Source: Rhinopomastus cyanomelas (Eukaryota > Chordata > Aves > Bucerotiformes > Rhinopomastidae). Taken from it: a stretch of DNA of 64,000 nt. Of the stretch, positions 46,233 through 57,350 are shown piece by piece (the first letter of the stretch is position 1; each line of letters starts with the position of its first letter). The position numbers were made by a program, and so were the translations under genes. The stretch is from NCBI GenBank assembly GCA_013400115.1, contig VXBP01003402.1, forward strand, positions 434,001 to 498,000. Reading direction: 5' to 3'. Under the pieces are notes generated by a model, which ran no database searches, had not been told where the DNA came from, and was given only the letters and a program-made list of their open reading frames with translations.

Positions 46233-46745
46233 CTCACAGAATCACAGAACATTACATATTGGAAGGGACCTCAAAAGATCATCCAGTCAAACCCCCACCC
46301 CACCAGAGCAGGATCTCCTAGATCAAGCCACAGGACAAGTTTTAAATGTCTCCAGAGAAGGAGACTCCACAATGCCCTGGGCAGCCTGTTCCAGTGCTCT
46401 GTCATCCTCACTGGGAAAAAGTTCCTTCTCATATTGATGCAGAACTTGCTATGTTCCCGCTCACAGTCATTGACCCTTGTCCTATCATTGGATGCTGCTG
46501 ACCAGAGCCTGGCTCCACTCTTTCCATATTTATAAACATTAATGGGGTCACCTCTCAGTCTTCTTTTTTCCAAGCTAAAGAGACCCAGCTCCATCAGCCT
46601 TTCCTCATCAAGGGGATGCTGCACTCCCTTCATCATCTTGGTTGGTCTGCACTGGACTCTTTCAAGCAGCTCTGTGTCCTTCTGGAACTGAAGGGCCCAG
46701 AACTGGACTCCAAACACTTCTCTGACTCCACAATATTCAATGCAT
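46233..46745 (-). mobile_element. CR1 fragment just downstream of OCSTAMP
   Basis: 3' end at the left ('actcacagaatcacagaaca'), continuing to 'gaactggactccaaacact'. It is sense to OCSTAMP and starts about 70 bp after its stop, so it may form part of the 3' UTR. Confidence 0.92.
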
Positions 46746-46817
46746 GATCCCATTGCAGCAGCTTGTGCCCCGCCACTGCCACAAGTCTTGGCATCTGCTG
46801 TTTATCCAAAAGTTCCC

Positions 46818-47132
46818 TTAGTTTCTCACACAATTTTGATTCTTCTTGTGCTTTCTGGACAGCTTCTTGTAGAGGTAAAGTGCTCGCTTCTCCTCCCAGC
46901 TCTCAAAGAAGGAGCCTGCGATGGCTCTGCACAGGCGGCGGGCATAAGTTCCCACAAACACGGTGGCATAGAGAATGCAGAAGAGCAGCCCCAGGACAAG
47001 CAGCACAGAGGGGTTGGGAGGTATTGGGGGGCTGATCTTGCAGCGGGCAGAGCTGAAGATCAGATGATGGTGGTAGCTTTTTCTGAAGTCCTGAAGTGGT
47101 ATTGGAATAGAAAGTGGGATCTCTAAATTAGC
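46818..47132 (-). CDS. OCSTAMP: OCSTAMP, last coding exon (C-terminal TM and cytoplasmic tail)
   Basis: Residues 349-452 plus TAA. The exon opens in phase 0 after a TTTATTTCAG acceptor with ANLEIPLSIP. It includes KSYHHHLIFSSARC, aligned with the SSYQW...TSARC block of human OCSTAMP, then one hydrophobic helix (VLLVLGLLFCILYATVFV), then the family signature TYARRLCRAIAGSFF and a basic tail rich in Lys and Arg. Such tails in the DC-STAMP family face the cytoplasm. The alignment to human leaves no need for another exon between this one and the large exon. The protein ends sooner after the ARR motif than human OCSTAMP. Confidence 0.9.
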   Translation of the reverse strand, partial: ANLEIPLSIPIPLQDFRKSYHHHLIFSSARCKISPPIPPNPSVLLVLGLLFCILYATVFVGTYARRLCRAIAGSFFESWEEKRALYLYKKLSRKHKKNQNCVRN

Positions 47133-47284
47133 CTGAAATAAAGAGAGATAAAAGTTAAATGGGGCATGTCAAAGCAAAGACAAGAGGTGTCATGGGATAA
47201 TCTTTGACCTCTGACTTTTTTTATGTGTGATATGTGACAACCAGGTAGCTCTTCCTCAGATTCCATAGGTACCCTCTCACAGTC

Positions 47285-47397
47285 ATTTAGATGTTTGGGG
47301 GATCTGGTTTAGAGGTGAACTTTGCAGAGTAGGGTTAATGGGTGGACACAATGATCCCAAGGGTCTTTCCCAACCTGAATGATTCTGTGATTCTAAG
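47285..47397 (+). mobile_element. Short CR1 3' end
   Basis: 'gggggatctggtttagaggt' to 'cctgaatgattctgtgattc', closely matching the end of the copy at 42295-42735. Confidence 0.9.
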
Positions 47398-47839
47398 ACA
47401 TTCCCTTCTTCGGCTTCCGGAGTGTTGCAGAGCAGCAAAGACCTGCTGGTGAAAGACAATCTCCCTCTCTCTCACTCTTGAAGTCTCAGTGTGACATCCC
47501 CACATCAAGAGAAAGAAAGAGGTGAGGGGGGAAGAATCTGGCGGGCAGCCACAGTTTGTCTTTGAACCCTTTCTTTACTCTCTGTTAATAACATTTTTTG
47601 TCTTTCTTCACTGTAACACTGCCCCTGGGTTTCTGTTGTGTCTTGGCGACCCTGAGGAATCCAAACCAGCACAAAATCATCAAACCCAGGACAACAGGTT
47701 AGAAAAAAAGGTCAGCCTGGAGGTGTGTAATCCCTGTTACAGCAAGTGGTTTGGGTCCGTTTAGATAAAGGCATGGAGGTGCACACACACGCTGCAAGCT
47801 GAGCCAGAACAGCAGCTGATCTGCAAGATCTGAGCACTT

Positions 47840-48066
47840 AGAATCACAGAACTGGTTTGGGTGGAAGGGACCTCCAAAGCTGATCTGTCCCTGTGCAGTG
47901 AGTAGGGACATCTTCAACTAGACCAGGTTGCTCAAAGCCCTTTTCAACCTAACCTGGAATATTTCCAGGCATAGGGCTTCTACCACAACTCTGACCAACC
48001 TGTGTCTCACCACCCTCAGCACAAAAAATTTATTCCTTATATCTAATCTGAATCTCTCCTCTTTTA
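47840..48066 (-). mobile_element. Older CR1, 3' half (host of a nested insertion)
   Basis: 'agaatcacagaactggtttg' through 'accaggttgctcaaagccc' to 'tgaatctctcctctttt', where it stops abruptly at the tail of another CR1. Its continuation ('gtttaaaaccgtcacctctc') resumes at about 48661. Confidence 0.9.
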
Positions 48067-48660
48067 ATCATAGAATGGTTTAGGTTGGAAGGAAACTCAG
48101 AGATTACCCAGTTCCAGCCCCTTGCCATGGACAGCAACACCTCTCACCAGACCAGGGTGCCCAGAGCCCCACCCAACCTGGCCTTGGACACTTCCAGAGA
48201 TGGAGCAGCCACAATGCCCCCAGGCAACCTGTTCCAGGGCCTCAGCACCCTCACAGGGAGGAATTTCTGCTTAAGATCTCATCTGAATCTCTCTTCTTTT
48301 ATCTTGAACCCATACTCCATTTCCTGTCTCTAGAGTCCCTCACAAAAAGTCTCTCTCCATCTTTCCTGTAGCTGCCCTCAAGTACTGGAAGGCTGCTGTA
48401 AGGTTCCCCTGGAGCCTTCTCATCTCCAGGCTTAACAGACCCAACTTCCTCAGCCTGTCCTCAGAGTAGAGGGGCTTCAGCCCTCTGACCATCCTCGTGG
48501 CCTCCTCTGAACTTGTTCCAACAGTTCCATGTCCTTCTTGTGTTGGGGGCTCCAGAAGTGGACCCAGGACTCCAGGTGAGGTCTCACAAGAGTAGAGTAG
48601 ATGGGGAGAATAACTTCCCTTGACCTGCTGGTCACACTTCTTTTGATCCAGTCCAGAGTA
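48067..48660 (-). mobile_element. Younger CR1 inserted into the older copy
   Basis: Begins 'aatcatagaatggtttaggt' (3' end, left) and runs about 590 bp to 'gatccagtccagagta'. It is flanked on both sides by parts of one older CR1 in the same orientation. Confidence 0.9.
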
Positions 48661-48770
48661 GTTTAAAACCGTCACCTCTCGTTTTGTTGCAACACCAAAA
48701 AGTTATCCCCATCTTTCATATAGACTCCCTGTAGGTACTGGAAGGCTGCAATAAAGTCTCCCCTTATAGG
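48661..48770 (-). mobile_element. Older CR1, 5' half of the interrupted copy
   Basis: 'gtttaaaaccgtcacctctc' to 'aaggctgcaataaagtctcc', the piece expected directly after the segment ending at 48066. Confidence 0.85.
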
Positions 48771-49334
48771 AGACCCTGTCCCATCTGTCATATTTATCTG
48801 CTGAGACAGAGATCGTCACAGGGATCTGCTGGGTGAGATTTACAAGGGACGATATAATCCAGGCAGAGGTATCAGGGGCAGCTTATTTGAATATTAGAGC
48901 TTTTTTGGTAAGGTCTGATTATCTTCCTGTATGTTCATCACAAGTAGGTGTCTGCTCCAAGGAGCCTTGGGGCTGGGCAGGGAGACAGGCTGCAGGGTGG
49001 GAAAGTTAAAACATTAAATGAGAATTAGTCCAGGTAAGAGATACTAAAATAGGTAGAAATTGGGAAGATTTGAAGAAAGGGTTGTGCAAGGTGGCAAAAA
49101 AGGGTTGAGGGAACTTCTGCTTAAGGAACAGCCTCTAAAGGGCTGTGATTTGGAGTGGATATGTGCTGCTACTGGATGTGCTGAAGGGAGCAGCTGGGGC
49201 TGTGGCTCTGCCTGCTCCCCCAAGCCCGTTGTGTTGCTTGTCCAGCTGCTGTGTCCATAACACAGGGGCTGCCTCCTGTGGGGTGACACAGTGAAGTGCT
49301 CACACAGAGAGGGACAGAGGACCCCAGCACTTAC

Positions 49335-50378
49335 CCTGTATTTGATGTTGAGAGCAATGGGCACCACAGAGAACTGATCTGACTTAGTCACCGCAGTGTC
49401 TGCCACGCTGAATGCAAAGTGGTCCATGGCCACCACCACCAGCATCAGCATCAGGGCCACAGTGAGGAGCATGGCTTGCACGAGGCACATCATCAGTTCT
49501 TCCCGGGACAACTTCAAACCTGTTGGTCGAATGAGGGTTTTGGATGACCCTACCAGCAGGTGAGTTGTTTCCCTGTCCACAGCTAAACGTTCCAGCTTCT
49601 TGGTGATGTAGATGTTGTCAAAGCAGATGTTGGTGAGGTAATGTTTCAAATAGCAGCTGGACTCAAAACAGAGATAGAGCATGGACAGCCCAGCAATGAG
49701 CCTGTTGCTGACTCGTACAAAGTCTTTGACCAGCACCTCAGCAGCCAAAAAGTCCCTCCCAATTCTCTCACCAGCAAGATGCATTTGTTGGTAAATCAGG
49801 GAGCTGTTGCTGAGCAATGAAAACTGAAAATGCCCATTCATGGGGGCATAAATCTTAATATAATTAACAAGTACTTGGATTTTATCCCCGAATTCCCAGG
49901 AAGCTCTATCCAGCAGAGCAGTAGAGTTCAAAAGGCTCTCGGAAGAGTTCTTGCAGATGCACTGGATCACTTGCAGGATGGTTTTCACATTGCTGAGGAT
50001 GTTGGGTGTGATGTTCACCACAACGATCATGGTGCAGGTTGACAACAGGAGCTTCCGACCTTGTTTGGTGCCCAACACTGGCATCATCATACTGAACACA
50101 CATCGGGCAGGGTGCACAAAGAAAAGGACGAGGAGAAGGAGCAGGCTGAAGGAGATAGCCACTGCAGTGGACAGGCTCCAGGAATACTCAAGGGAGGCAA
50201 ACAGCCAGTTGTAAAAGAGGCCTCCGATCACAGCCGTGATGCAGGAACACTGCAGGAACAAGGTCCACAGATCCCTGCTGTTTGCTGGGACAGGTTTTGA
50301 GAAAACTGACCACAGGTCTGACACTGTCCTGCTCATCTGTGAGAGCAGAGAGGCTTCAGGGGAGTCACAGACTTTCAT
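49335..50378 (-). CDS. OCSTAMP: OCSTAMP, large coding exon
   Basis: Osteoclast stimulatory transmembrane protein, a multipass DC-STAMP-family membrane protein needed for fusion of osteoclast precursors and macrophage giant cells downstream of RANKL. This exon encodes 348 residues. Hydrophobic spans are at about 38-60, 70-90, 110-130, 227-248 and 298-320. Possible N-glycosylation sites include NSS at 144 and 191 and NST at 151. Family blocks are FSKPVPA, LGTKQGRKLLLS, YLTNICFDNIYIT, KLSREELMMCL and DHFAFSVAD, ending NIKYR before GTAAGT. They fit OCSTAMP better than DCSTAMP, and SLC13A3 lies upstream as in human. The ATG at 50378 comes one base after a good acceptor (TTCTTTTTGCAG), so an upstream exon exists; it may be non-coding or may add N-terminal residues. 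The total of 452 aa is near DC-STAMP's length. Confidence 0.93.
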
Positions 50379-50379
50379 C

Positions 50380-51943
50380 CTGCAAAAAGAACAAGTACCT
50401 GGGTGTCAGAAGAGGAAGTATGAAAATCCACTGATTCGGGGGTCCTTCTCTGAGTGCCTCTGGTCTCATTCTGTTCTCTGCTAACCTGGATAGATGGGAG
50501 CTTCCCCGGGGGCTTTCCTGGAGCAGGAAGGTTCAAGGCATTGTGATCAAATACCAAGAACAATGTGACTACTTCTCCTTTAGTGCAGGCACAGGTACAT
50601 ATTTCTGTTATTCTAGTAAAATCATAGTAAAGTCATTTAGAGGGGTCAGCTCATTGCTAGAGGGGAAGAGTGGCTCTAGTGGTTATTTAGAGGCTGCTGG
50701 GTGAAGAACGAAGAGGGTCCTGGCTGCTGTGGAAATCATCAGCCCAGCTCTGTAATCACCAGGTGTTCAGTGGGTGGGAGTTCCTGCTCTCCGGGCTTCT
50801 TAACAGGAGATCAGCACAAATCTGCAGGTTTAAGGGTGACAACTACAGAACTGTGCAGAGAGAAGAACTGAAGTTCCAATGCCAGAGGAAATCTCCAAGG
50901 ATAAGGATTGGGCCACTGCCGGCAGGATGAAATGTCCCATGAAGCTATTTAAATGTCCAATGAAAACAAACATTTGAGAAAGGATATAATTTCTCAGGCC
51001 TCACATCTGGAGTGACTCCCCAGAGACCAGAAAACCTGGTGGGGAGGAGGATTAAACGCAGCCAGGCCACCCGCCATGTCCCCCACTGAAGCTCATGGTG
51101 ACAAACAAAGCAGCAGAGAAAGGCCATTCCACAGCTCTGAGGACAGAGGGAAGGAGAAGGACTGAGGCAGATACTATATACCCAGTGGCAGAGAGATGCT
51201 CTGGTCCTGCTCGAAAGCTCTTCATACTCCAGTGACTTACTGACCTGAGAGAGGATCCTGGGTGCAGCCGCTGGGAGGTGCAGGACAGGAAACCAAGGCA
51301 GCTCCCAGCAGAAAGCCAGGACTCAAAAGAAGGAGATGTTCTAAGGCAACCCAGCTAAACAACACTTACAATTCCCCAGGCAAGCAGGTAAACTGTGAAG
51401 GTGTGTGAAGCCCAGGGAATAACCCCACTGCAGGGCAGAGCCGGGATGGCCAGCACTGCTTGGGCTGTATACTGGGATCACTGTATTCTGGGGTCACTGT
51501 TGTTGCAGAAGAGGTTTCTTTACATGACACATAGCTGAAAAAAAATGAGCCAATCACATATGGGCTGACAAAGAATGAACCAGCATCACATGGAACCTGG
51601 GGTGTCATCCTGTGGGGAAATCAGCTGTTTCACCCCAGCTAACTTCTCCTCCCACTGCCTACCAGCAAGCAGCAATGCTGGGATTTCTCTCAGAGGCAAG
51701 AGGAGCTTTTTCTCCTTCAGCCATCATTCCTGGCACGAACAAAAAGGTAGAATCCAGCCATGGTCCAACCATGAGCTGACAATTGCTTGTCTTTCCTGAC
51801 AGGCTGCTGCTCCCCACTGAAACCATAAGCTCATGTGCAGGGTACACAAACTGCTTGAAGGTTGTAGTCCTGGCAGAGGAAGTCCACAGGTAGGACTCCC
51901 AAGTTGCTGGGTACTCCAGATGTGCAAGCTGGAATGTATGGTC
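50380..51943 (-). other. OCSTAMP upstream region
   Basis: The acceptor at 50380-50381 implies an upstream exon, but I could not locate it with confidence. No other gene or repeat recognised. Confidence 0.45.
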
Positions 51944-52110
51944 ACAGAATCTCTTTGGTTGGAAAGGAACTTTAATATCATCGAGTCTAACGATTAAGCC
52001 AGCACTTCCAGGTCGCAATTAATCATGACCCTAAGCACTAGGTACCCACATTTTGTTCAATATGTTGCTTTCAATGACCTGAAACCATCTGTCTCCACCT
52101 ATTCCTCTCC
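51944..52110 (-). mobile_element. CR1-like 3' fragment
   Basis: 'cacagaatctctttggttgg' then 'aaaggaactttaatatcatc' and 'aagccagcacttccaggtc', the same subgroup as 44370-44465 but longer and more eroded. Confidence 0.75.
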
Positions 52111-52374
52111 TTACTTACTGTATGTATGTTATTTCTTCACAAGATTTGCTATAGAATGTACAGGGTGCAGCAGTTCTAGCCAGAAGGCTGCTCCTCAAAA
52201 GTAGAGCCACAGATGGGGGAAGGAGGACTCTACTGACCGCAACAACTATTTCTCGTTGGAATTATTTAAAAGAAGATGTGTACATACATTTTTCTTTACT
52301 TCACAATCACCTAATGTTAGATACCAGGAAATCAGGAAACCAAGGCAATCCTTCCCGGACAACTCACCTGATCC

Positions 52375-52500
52375 CTGGGATGACCCTCCTGGATGTGTTC
52401 CTGTGTGGCTTAGTCTAGGTGATCCTGCTGTGGCGGAGGGATTGGACTAGATGATCTTTCAAGGTCCCTTCCAATCCCTAATGAATCTATGATTCTATGT
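52375..52500 (+). mobile_element. CR1 3' end
   Basis: 'gtctaggtgatcctgctgtg' and 'aggtcccttccaatccctaa' with a clean 'tctatgattctatg' tail, a relatively young end. Confidence 0.92.
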
Positions 52501-53092
52501 ACAGGGCATAGAGTTACCACCACCAAACCCACTCATCAGAAGATGCTGTCTGCTCCTTGGGTTTGTTTCCAAAGCAGAAGGTTCCCTCTGCTCTGACCAG
52601 CTGGCACACAAGAGCCATGAACCACTGCTGCCCACCTCTCTCAGGGAGATCCTGCATTTCAGGAGCCTTCCCTGGCTCCCAGCAAACCTGCCCTTTTCAC
52701 ACAGAGCTCCTGCTTGTTGCCAGAGGTGACCTAGCTCCCCCAGCTGGGCCATCTCCTTAAAGGGACCTGCTGTCCTGTGTCAAGTCAAGCCAAGCCCTCC
52801 TGCTGGGAGGAAACCACAGGGTCCCTGGGATGTTCTCATGCTCCCCCAAGTGGGAGAGGGCAAAGGGCTGAGATTGGCCACCCTTGGGAACAGAGTGTGC
52901 AGGAAGCAGTGGGACAGCAGCACCTGCTACAGGTGACATAGCCAGACCCCACCACAGAGATGATCATTGGGATGAGCAGTCATGAGCATAAGTGGGCAAA
53001 GCAAGCCTCTGCCTCCTTCCCCACCCCTTCCTGCAGGTACCAAGATGGGTCCTTTCCAACCTCGCTGCTCTACTCAACACCTCTGCTTTACT
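52501..53092. other. Intergenic DNA
   Basis: Nothing recognised. Confidence 0.45.
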
Positions 53093-53232
53093 GCAGAATC
53101 ACAGTGGTGGGGTTGGAAGGGACCTTTGAAGATCATGTGTCCAACCGCCCTGCTGGAGCAGAATCACCTAGAGACGATCCCACAGGAGCACATCCAGGAC
53201 GGGTTTGGAACATCCCCCAAGAAGGAGACATT
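53093..53232 (-). mobile_element. CR1 3' fragment
   Basis: 'gcagaatcacagtggtgggg' then 'ttggaagggacctttgaaga' and 'cacaggagcacatccaggac'. Confidence 0.88.
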
Positions 53233-54262
53233 AATTTGCTGTAGTTTGTGTTTTTCCCACATGGCTGGTAGAGCAGAGGTTCCTTTCTGGTGCCTGGAGC
53301 ACAGACACTGAAAGAGAAACCCTGACTGGCTCCAGCTGGGAAGAGGCACCAGCCAGGCGGGTGGGAAAGAAAGTGCTGTTTGTTTGGGGCAGCCATAGCA
53401 ATCGCTCGCACAGGCTGTGAATTAGGTCCTGAATTCAATTTGCAGACTCTAAAGGACCACCCCAAAGGACCCATACCCCTACTCTGGAAACCTCATTAGG
53501 TTCTCCTTACTCACTGTGCTGAGATTAAACTTCTTTCTCACTGTATTTCTGAGCTAACTGGTTTCATCACACACACACACACACCCGCCCCCCAGGTCCC
53601 CATCCACACCAAGCAGGTTGCTTTCTGGGCTGCAAAAAATAAACGTTAGCAATAAAGAACAAAAACTCCTTGGGTCCACAACACGGAGATGAGCCTGGGG
53701 TACCCCAGTTGCTGTGTCACCCAGCAGAGGGGACCTAGAGCCTGTGGGGGAGCTGTGCTTGACAGGAACTCCCGGCAGAACCAGAAGCGCTTTTGTGCAC
53801 AATCAAACCTCCATTTTTCCTCTGGCTCAGCTCAAAACTGACGTCAGCAAGCTGGACTGTCCTAAATCTCGAATATCTTCTGCTTTATATCCCAAAATGA
53901 ATAACCTCTAAATGAGCTGGAACAAAAAAACGCCAAACGCTGAACAGCGTGTGTTCGCACGGACTGGCGAGCAGGAGCTGCGCAGGACCTTGCACCCCAG
54001 CGAAGCGACTGTGACATCTGGTGGTCGCCTCCTGCTAAAGTTCCTCAAGGTCTGGCTTTGCTTAGGTCAAGAAAGCGGCGAATTCTGTGGGTGAGACAGT
54101 TTTGAGGACAACTGAGGAAGCAAAGGATAAGTGGGAGCTGGTGAGCTAGTGTGGGGCTGCTCATGCTAGCAGCTGCTCCAAAGCACCTTTTCCCATCTGC
54201 TATCCCTGGGGAACTCGTGGCTCAGCTGCCCAGCTATAGGGAGGAGATTTGCTTTCTTAGAA
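53233..54262. other. Intergenic DNA
   Basis: Nothing beyond the CA repeat. Confidence 0.45.
53568..53584. repeat. Short (CA)n microsatellite
   Basis: CA dinucleotide run of about eight units. Confidence 0.85.
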
Positions 54263-54815
54263 CCACAGAATCATGAAGGTTGGAAAAGACCTTCAAGATC
54301 ATCCAGTCCAACCAGCTGTCCTACAGCCCCCAACCACTAACCCATCTCCTCAAACACCCTGGCTGCCCGTTTGTTGAACCCCTCCACGGATGGTGCCTCC
54401 AGCCCCACCCTGGGCAGCCTGTTCCAAGGCCTCCTCACTATTTCTGGGAAGAATTTTCTCCTAAGATCCTGTCTGACCCTCCGCTGGCACAACCTGACCC
54501 CATTTTCTCTTGTCTTGTCGCTAGTCCATGGGGAGAAGAGGCCTACTCCCAACTCACTCCACCCTCCCTTCAGGTAGCTGTAGAGAGAAGTGAGGTCTCC
54601 CCTCAGCCTCTTCTTCTCCAGGCTGAACAGCCCCAGCTCCCTCAGCCTCTCCCTATCAGACCTGTTCTCCAGGCCCCTAACCAGCCCAGTTGCCCTTGTC
54701 TGCCCCCTCTCCAGCACCTCCATGTCCTTTCTGTACTGCTGTGTGACCAAACTGCCCCCAATACTGGAGGTGCAGCTGCACCAGGGGTGGATATAGGGGC
54801 AGGATCAACTCCTTG
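54263..54815 (-). mobile_element. CR1 LINE fragment, well preserved
   Basis: 3' end at the left ('accacagaatcatgaaggtt'). The minus strand has a long relic frame with RERLRELGLFSLEKKRLRGD and RPWNRLPRVGLEAPS. It is nearly the reverse complement of 62700-63233, which shares long identical-looking stretches. Confidence 0.93.
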
Positions 54816-57344
54816 GTCTCTGTAGAGCTCAAACTCTAAAATTTTCTGACATACCTGGCTTCAGCAATTTAGTACCAAGCAGGAGATGGAGAAAAGTCCT
54901 ACCTGCCTGCAAGTAGTTTCCTGTTAGCAGAAGAAAGGATGACAGATGTTTTAACTTGTGTGGTAGCCACAGAGTGCCACCTGGATCTGCTCTGATCAGG
55001 GAAGATGACTGAGCTGCCTCCACCAGGCCTGAGATTTTAAATCCATTTCTGCTTTCCAGGCTGCAGTGCTCATGGCTGGGGTCTCAGAGTATCCTGAACA
55101 AGACTCTTTTGCCAAGACACCAGCAAGTTCAACCTGCAGTGACGGGGTAACACCGCCACAGGGATGATGATAGCAGGGGGTGCAACGTAAAGGAGCAGCT
55201 GTATCCCAGGTAGGGGACCTGATCAGTACAGCCTAAGAAAACTGCTGGGAAAAGAAGGAAGGCTAAATAACAAATGGTTCAAAGCTGAAGAAGATATTTC
55301 TCTATGGCAACATCATCAGCACCTCCTGGTGCTGCCAATTCGTCTTCCTCTTGATATTATTACTATTCTGCCAATTCAAGCAGTTGAGAGTGTGGGGAAG
55401 ATGAGCTCTTTCGTGGTGATTCTTTGCTCAGGCGGATGAATCATGCAGAAGTGAACGCACTCCAGTCACACGGAACCAGGTCATGTCTTAGGTTTCTCAT
55501 GTAGAAATACAGAAAAATGCCAACAATATCCTTGCAGTGACTGACGAGGGCTGAATGTGCCGAGGAATCAGGAGTATCTAACCTACAATAACTGAAGTCC
55601 CCATTTGGTTTCAAGAATCTTTCCCTTCCTCTCCAGAACTTCCAGCATCAGGTGCAAACTGAGCCCCAGAGCCACTCACTTGCTGCTGTAGACCCACCCA
55701 GCAGCTCTCCTGTGTGAACAGTTAGTAAAACAAGCTGAGTGCTTCTGGGATAAAAGATAGGACAAAATTATTTCCTACTGTAAATAAACCAGAGCAATTT
55801 TCCCTGCAAGTGTCTCAGGAGAACATGTGGCTGTCGGTCTGGGATTGGATGGGGAACATCAAAGGAGTTAAAGCAGAGAAATGTTGAATTTCAATGCTGT
55901 GAGTGGCATTTCCTGTTAATTAAAATTCACCAGCAGGCTGCCACTGTGAGTGGCTTTTGTGGAGACTGCTGTATTTTCTCATTCCTCACAAAACACTGCA
56001 AAGTTCCTTTAAAATAACAGATCCAAGTTAGAGAAGGTTAGTGCAGCAATCAAAACGCCCTTTCCTGGGAATTCTCCTATCGCTACCCACATCGCAAACC
56101 TTTCAAGAGTAATGGGATTGAGTTGCCATTCAGAGCTGCTTTTGGCAAGTTTGAGTACAGCAGGACTAGAATAGCAGCTGTTCATGCAGGGCACTTCACC
56201 CTGCAACCCCGCAGGTACTAAATCTTCAAATCTCTATTTTAAAAAATAGTAAATTAAAAATCAAACATGCCAGACCCGTCCTGCTCTCACAGATGAAAAA
56301 GCAGAGCTGGAAATGCTGTTCCCCACATGCCTGAATCACATGCAGAGTTCACTGGTAGAGGTAGTGGAAACTAGGTCTTGGATTAAGGTAGAGTTTTAGA
56401 ACCCAGGTGCTGCTCACCCCTTCCCCAGGTCTGCTAAGACCCCACTGTATGGCCTCAGGAAGTCACTGTTCCCCTGTTTACATTGATTTCCTGTGTTGCA
56501 CAGAGATAACAAACCTTCCCTGGCTGCATTTGGGACATGACAATAATAATTATAATAAATATAACATACACCTGTTTGGCAGTTAGCTCCACACACAGAC
56601 TAGGACACTGGCAGTGGTACTTGAAGGCTCAAATCAAACTCTGCTTCCAGTAAAACTGTTCTGAGTTCAGCTAGAATGTACTGAGCCAGACCTGAGACTC
56701 TAATGAACCTGTGACCCTCTACCCTGCAGTGAAGCCGGGCTGGATGTTACCCTTTGAACCCTGAGGCTGGATGATCCAAAGGTCCTGGCTGCAGGTCCTC
56801 CAGGCAGCACGGACAGAGGCAGCTCTGCTCCAGTCACCAACTCTTGTCCCCCATGGCTCTCACCATGGCGGGGCAGTGGCACAACAGGGCTGTCTGCCCA
56901 TCCCATGGTGCTCAGGCACGCCAGATACAGCCCATTCCCTGGCCCCAGCGTAGCCGTGTCAAGGGGACAGGCAGCTGGGAAAGAGAGCTGCAGGGAGTGA
57001 CTCCCCCTCCCTCATTCAGCCCATCTTTGCTGAGGCACGACCAGGAGCAGCCATACAGAACTGTGCCCAAACCCAGTGCACAGCTGGGGAAGCAGGACGG
57101 TGGTTAGGGTTATCCTCAGCAAGGCAGCACAGCAGCCCTGGGATGCTGGGTCCCAGCTTTCCCATTGCTCCACAGCTTAGCAGGACCTCGTTTTGCTCAG
57201 CCAAGGAGTGACACCTCCTGCTCCCCGTGGGAACCTCCTGCCCAGACCAGAGGGTGATGGTAGGGGCGGGTGAGGCTCAGACTTTGTTCTTCTCCTTTCA
57301 AACTACAGAGCAAACAGGACAATGTGACGTGCCAATAAATGTGC
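54816..57344. other. Intergenic DNA between OCSTAMP and SLC13A3
   Basis: No gene or repeat recognised in this 2.5 kb. It could hold the undetected first exon and promoter of OCSTAMP. Confidence 0.45.
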
Positions 57345-57350
57345 TTTATT
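57345..57350 (-). terminator. SLC13A3: Candidate SLC13A3 polyadenylation signal
   Basis: AATAAA on the minus strand about 1.35 kb after the stop, followed by T/GT-rich sequence. The interval from the stop to here is AT-rich and free of CR1, as expected of a 3' UTR. Confidence 0.4.

Larger units (their letters stand above)
47133..49334 (-). other. OCSTAMP: OCSTAMP last intron
   Basis: Phase-0 intron with GTAAGT at 49334 and TTTCAG at 47133. It is packed with CR1: a short copy at 47285-47397 and a nested pair at 47840-48770. In 48771-49334 nothing was recognised. Confidence 0.85.

Noticed and set aside
46818..50378. DCSTAMP identity for the OCSTAMP gene
   Set aside because: Sequence blocks (FDNIY, KLSREELMMCL, TYARRLCRAIAGSFF) and the SLC13A3 neighbour favour OCSTAMP; DCSTAMP is linked to TRHR1.
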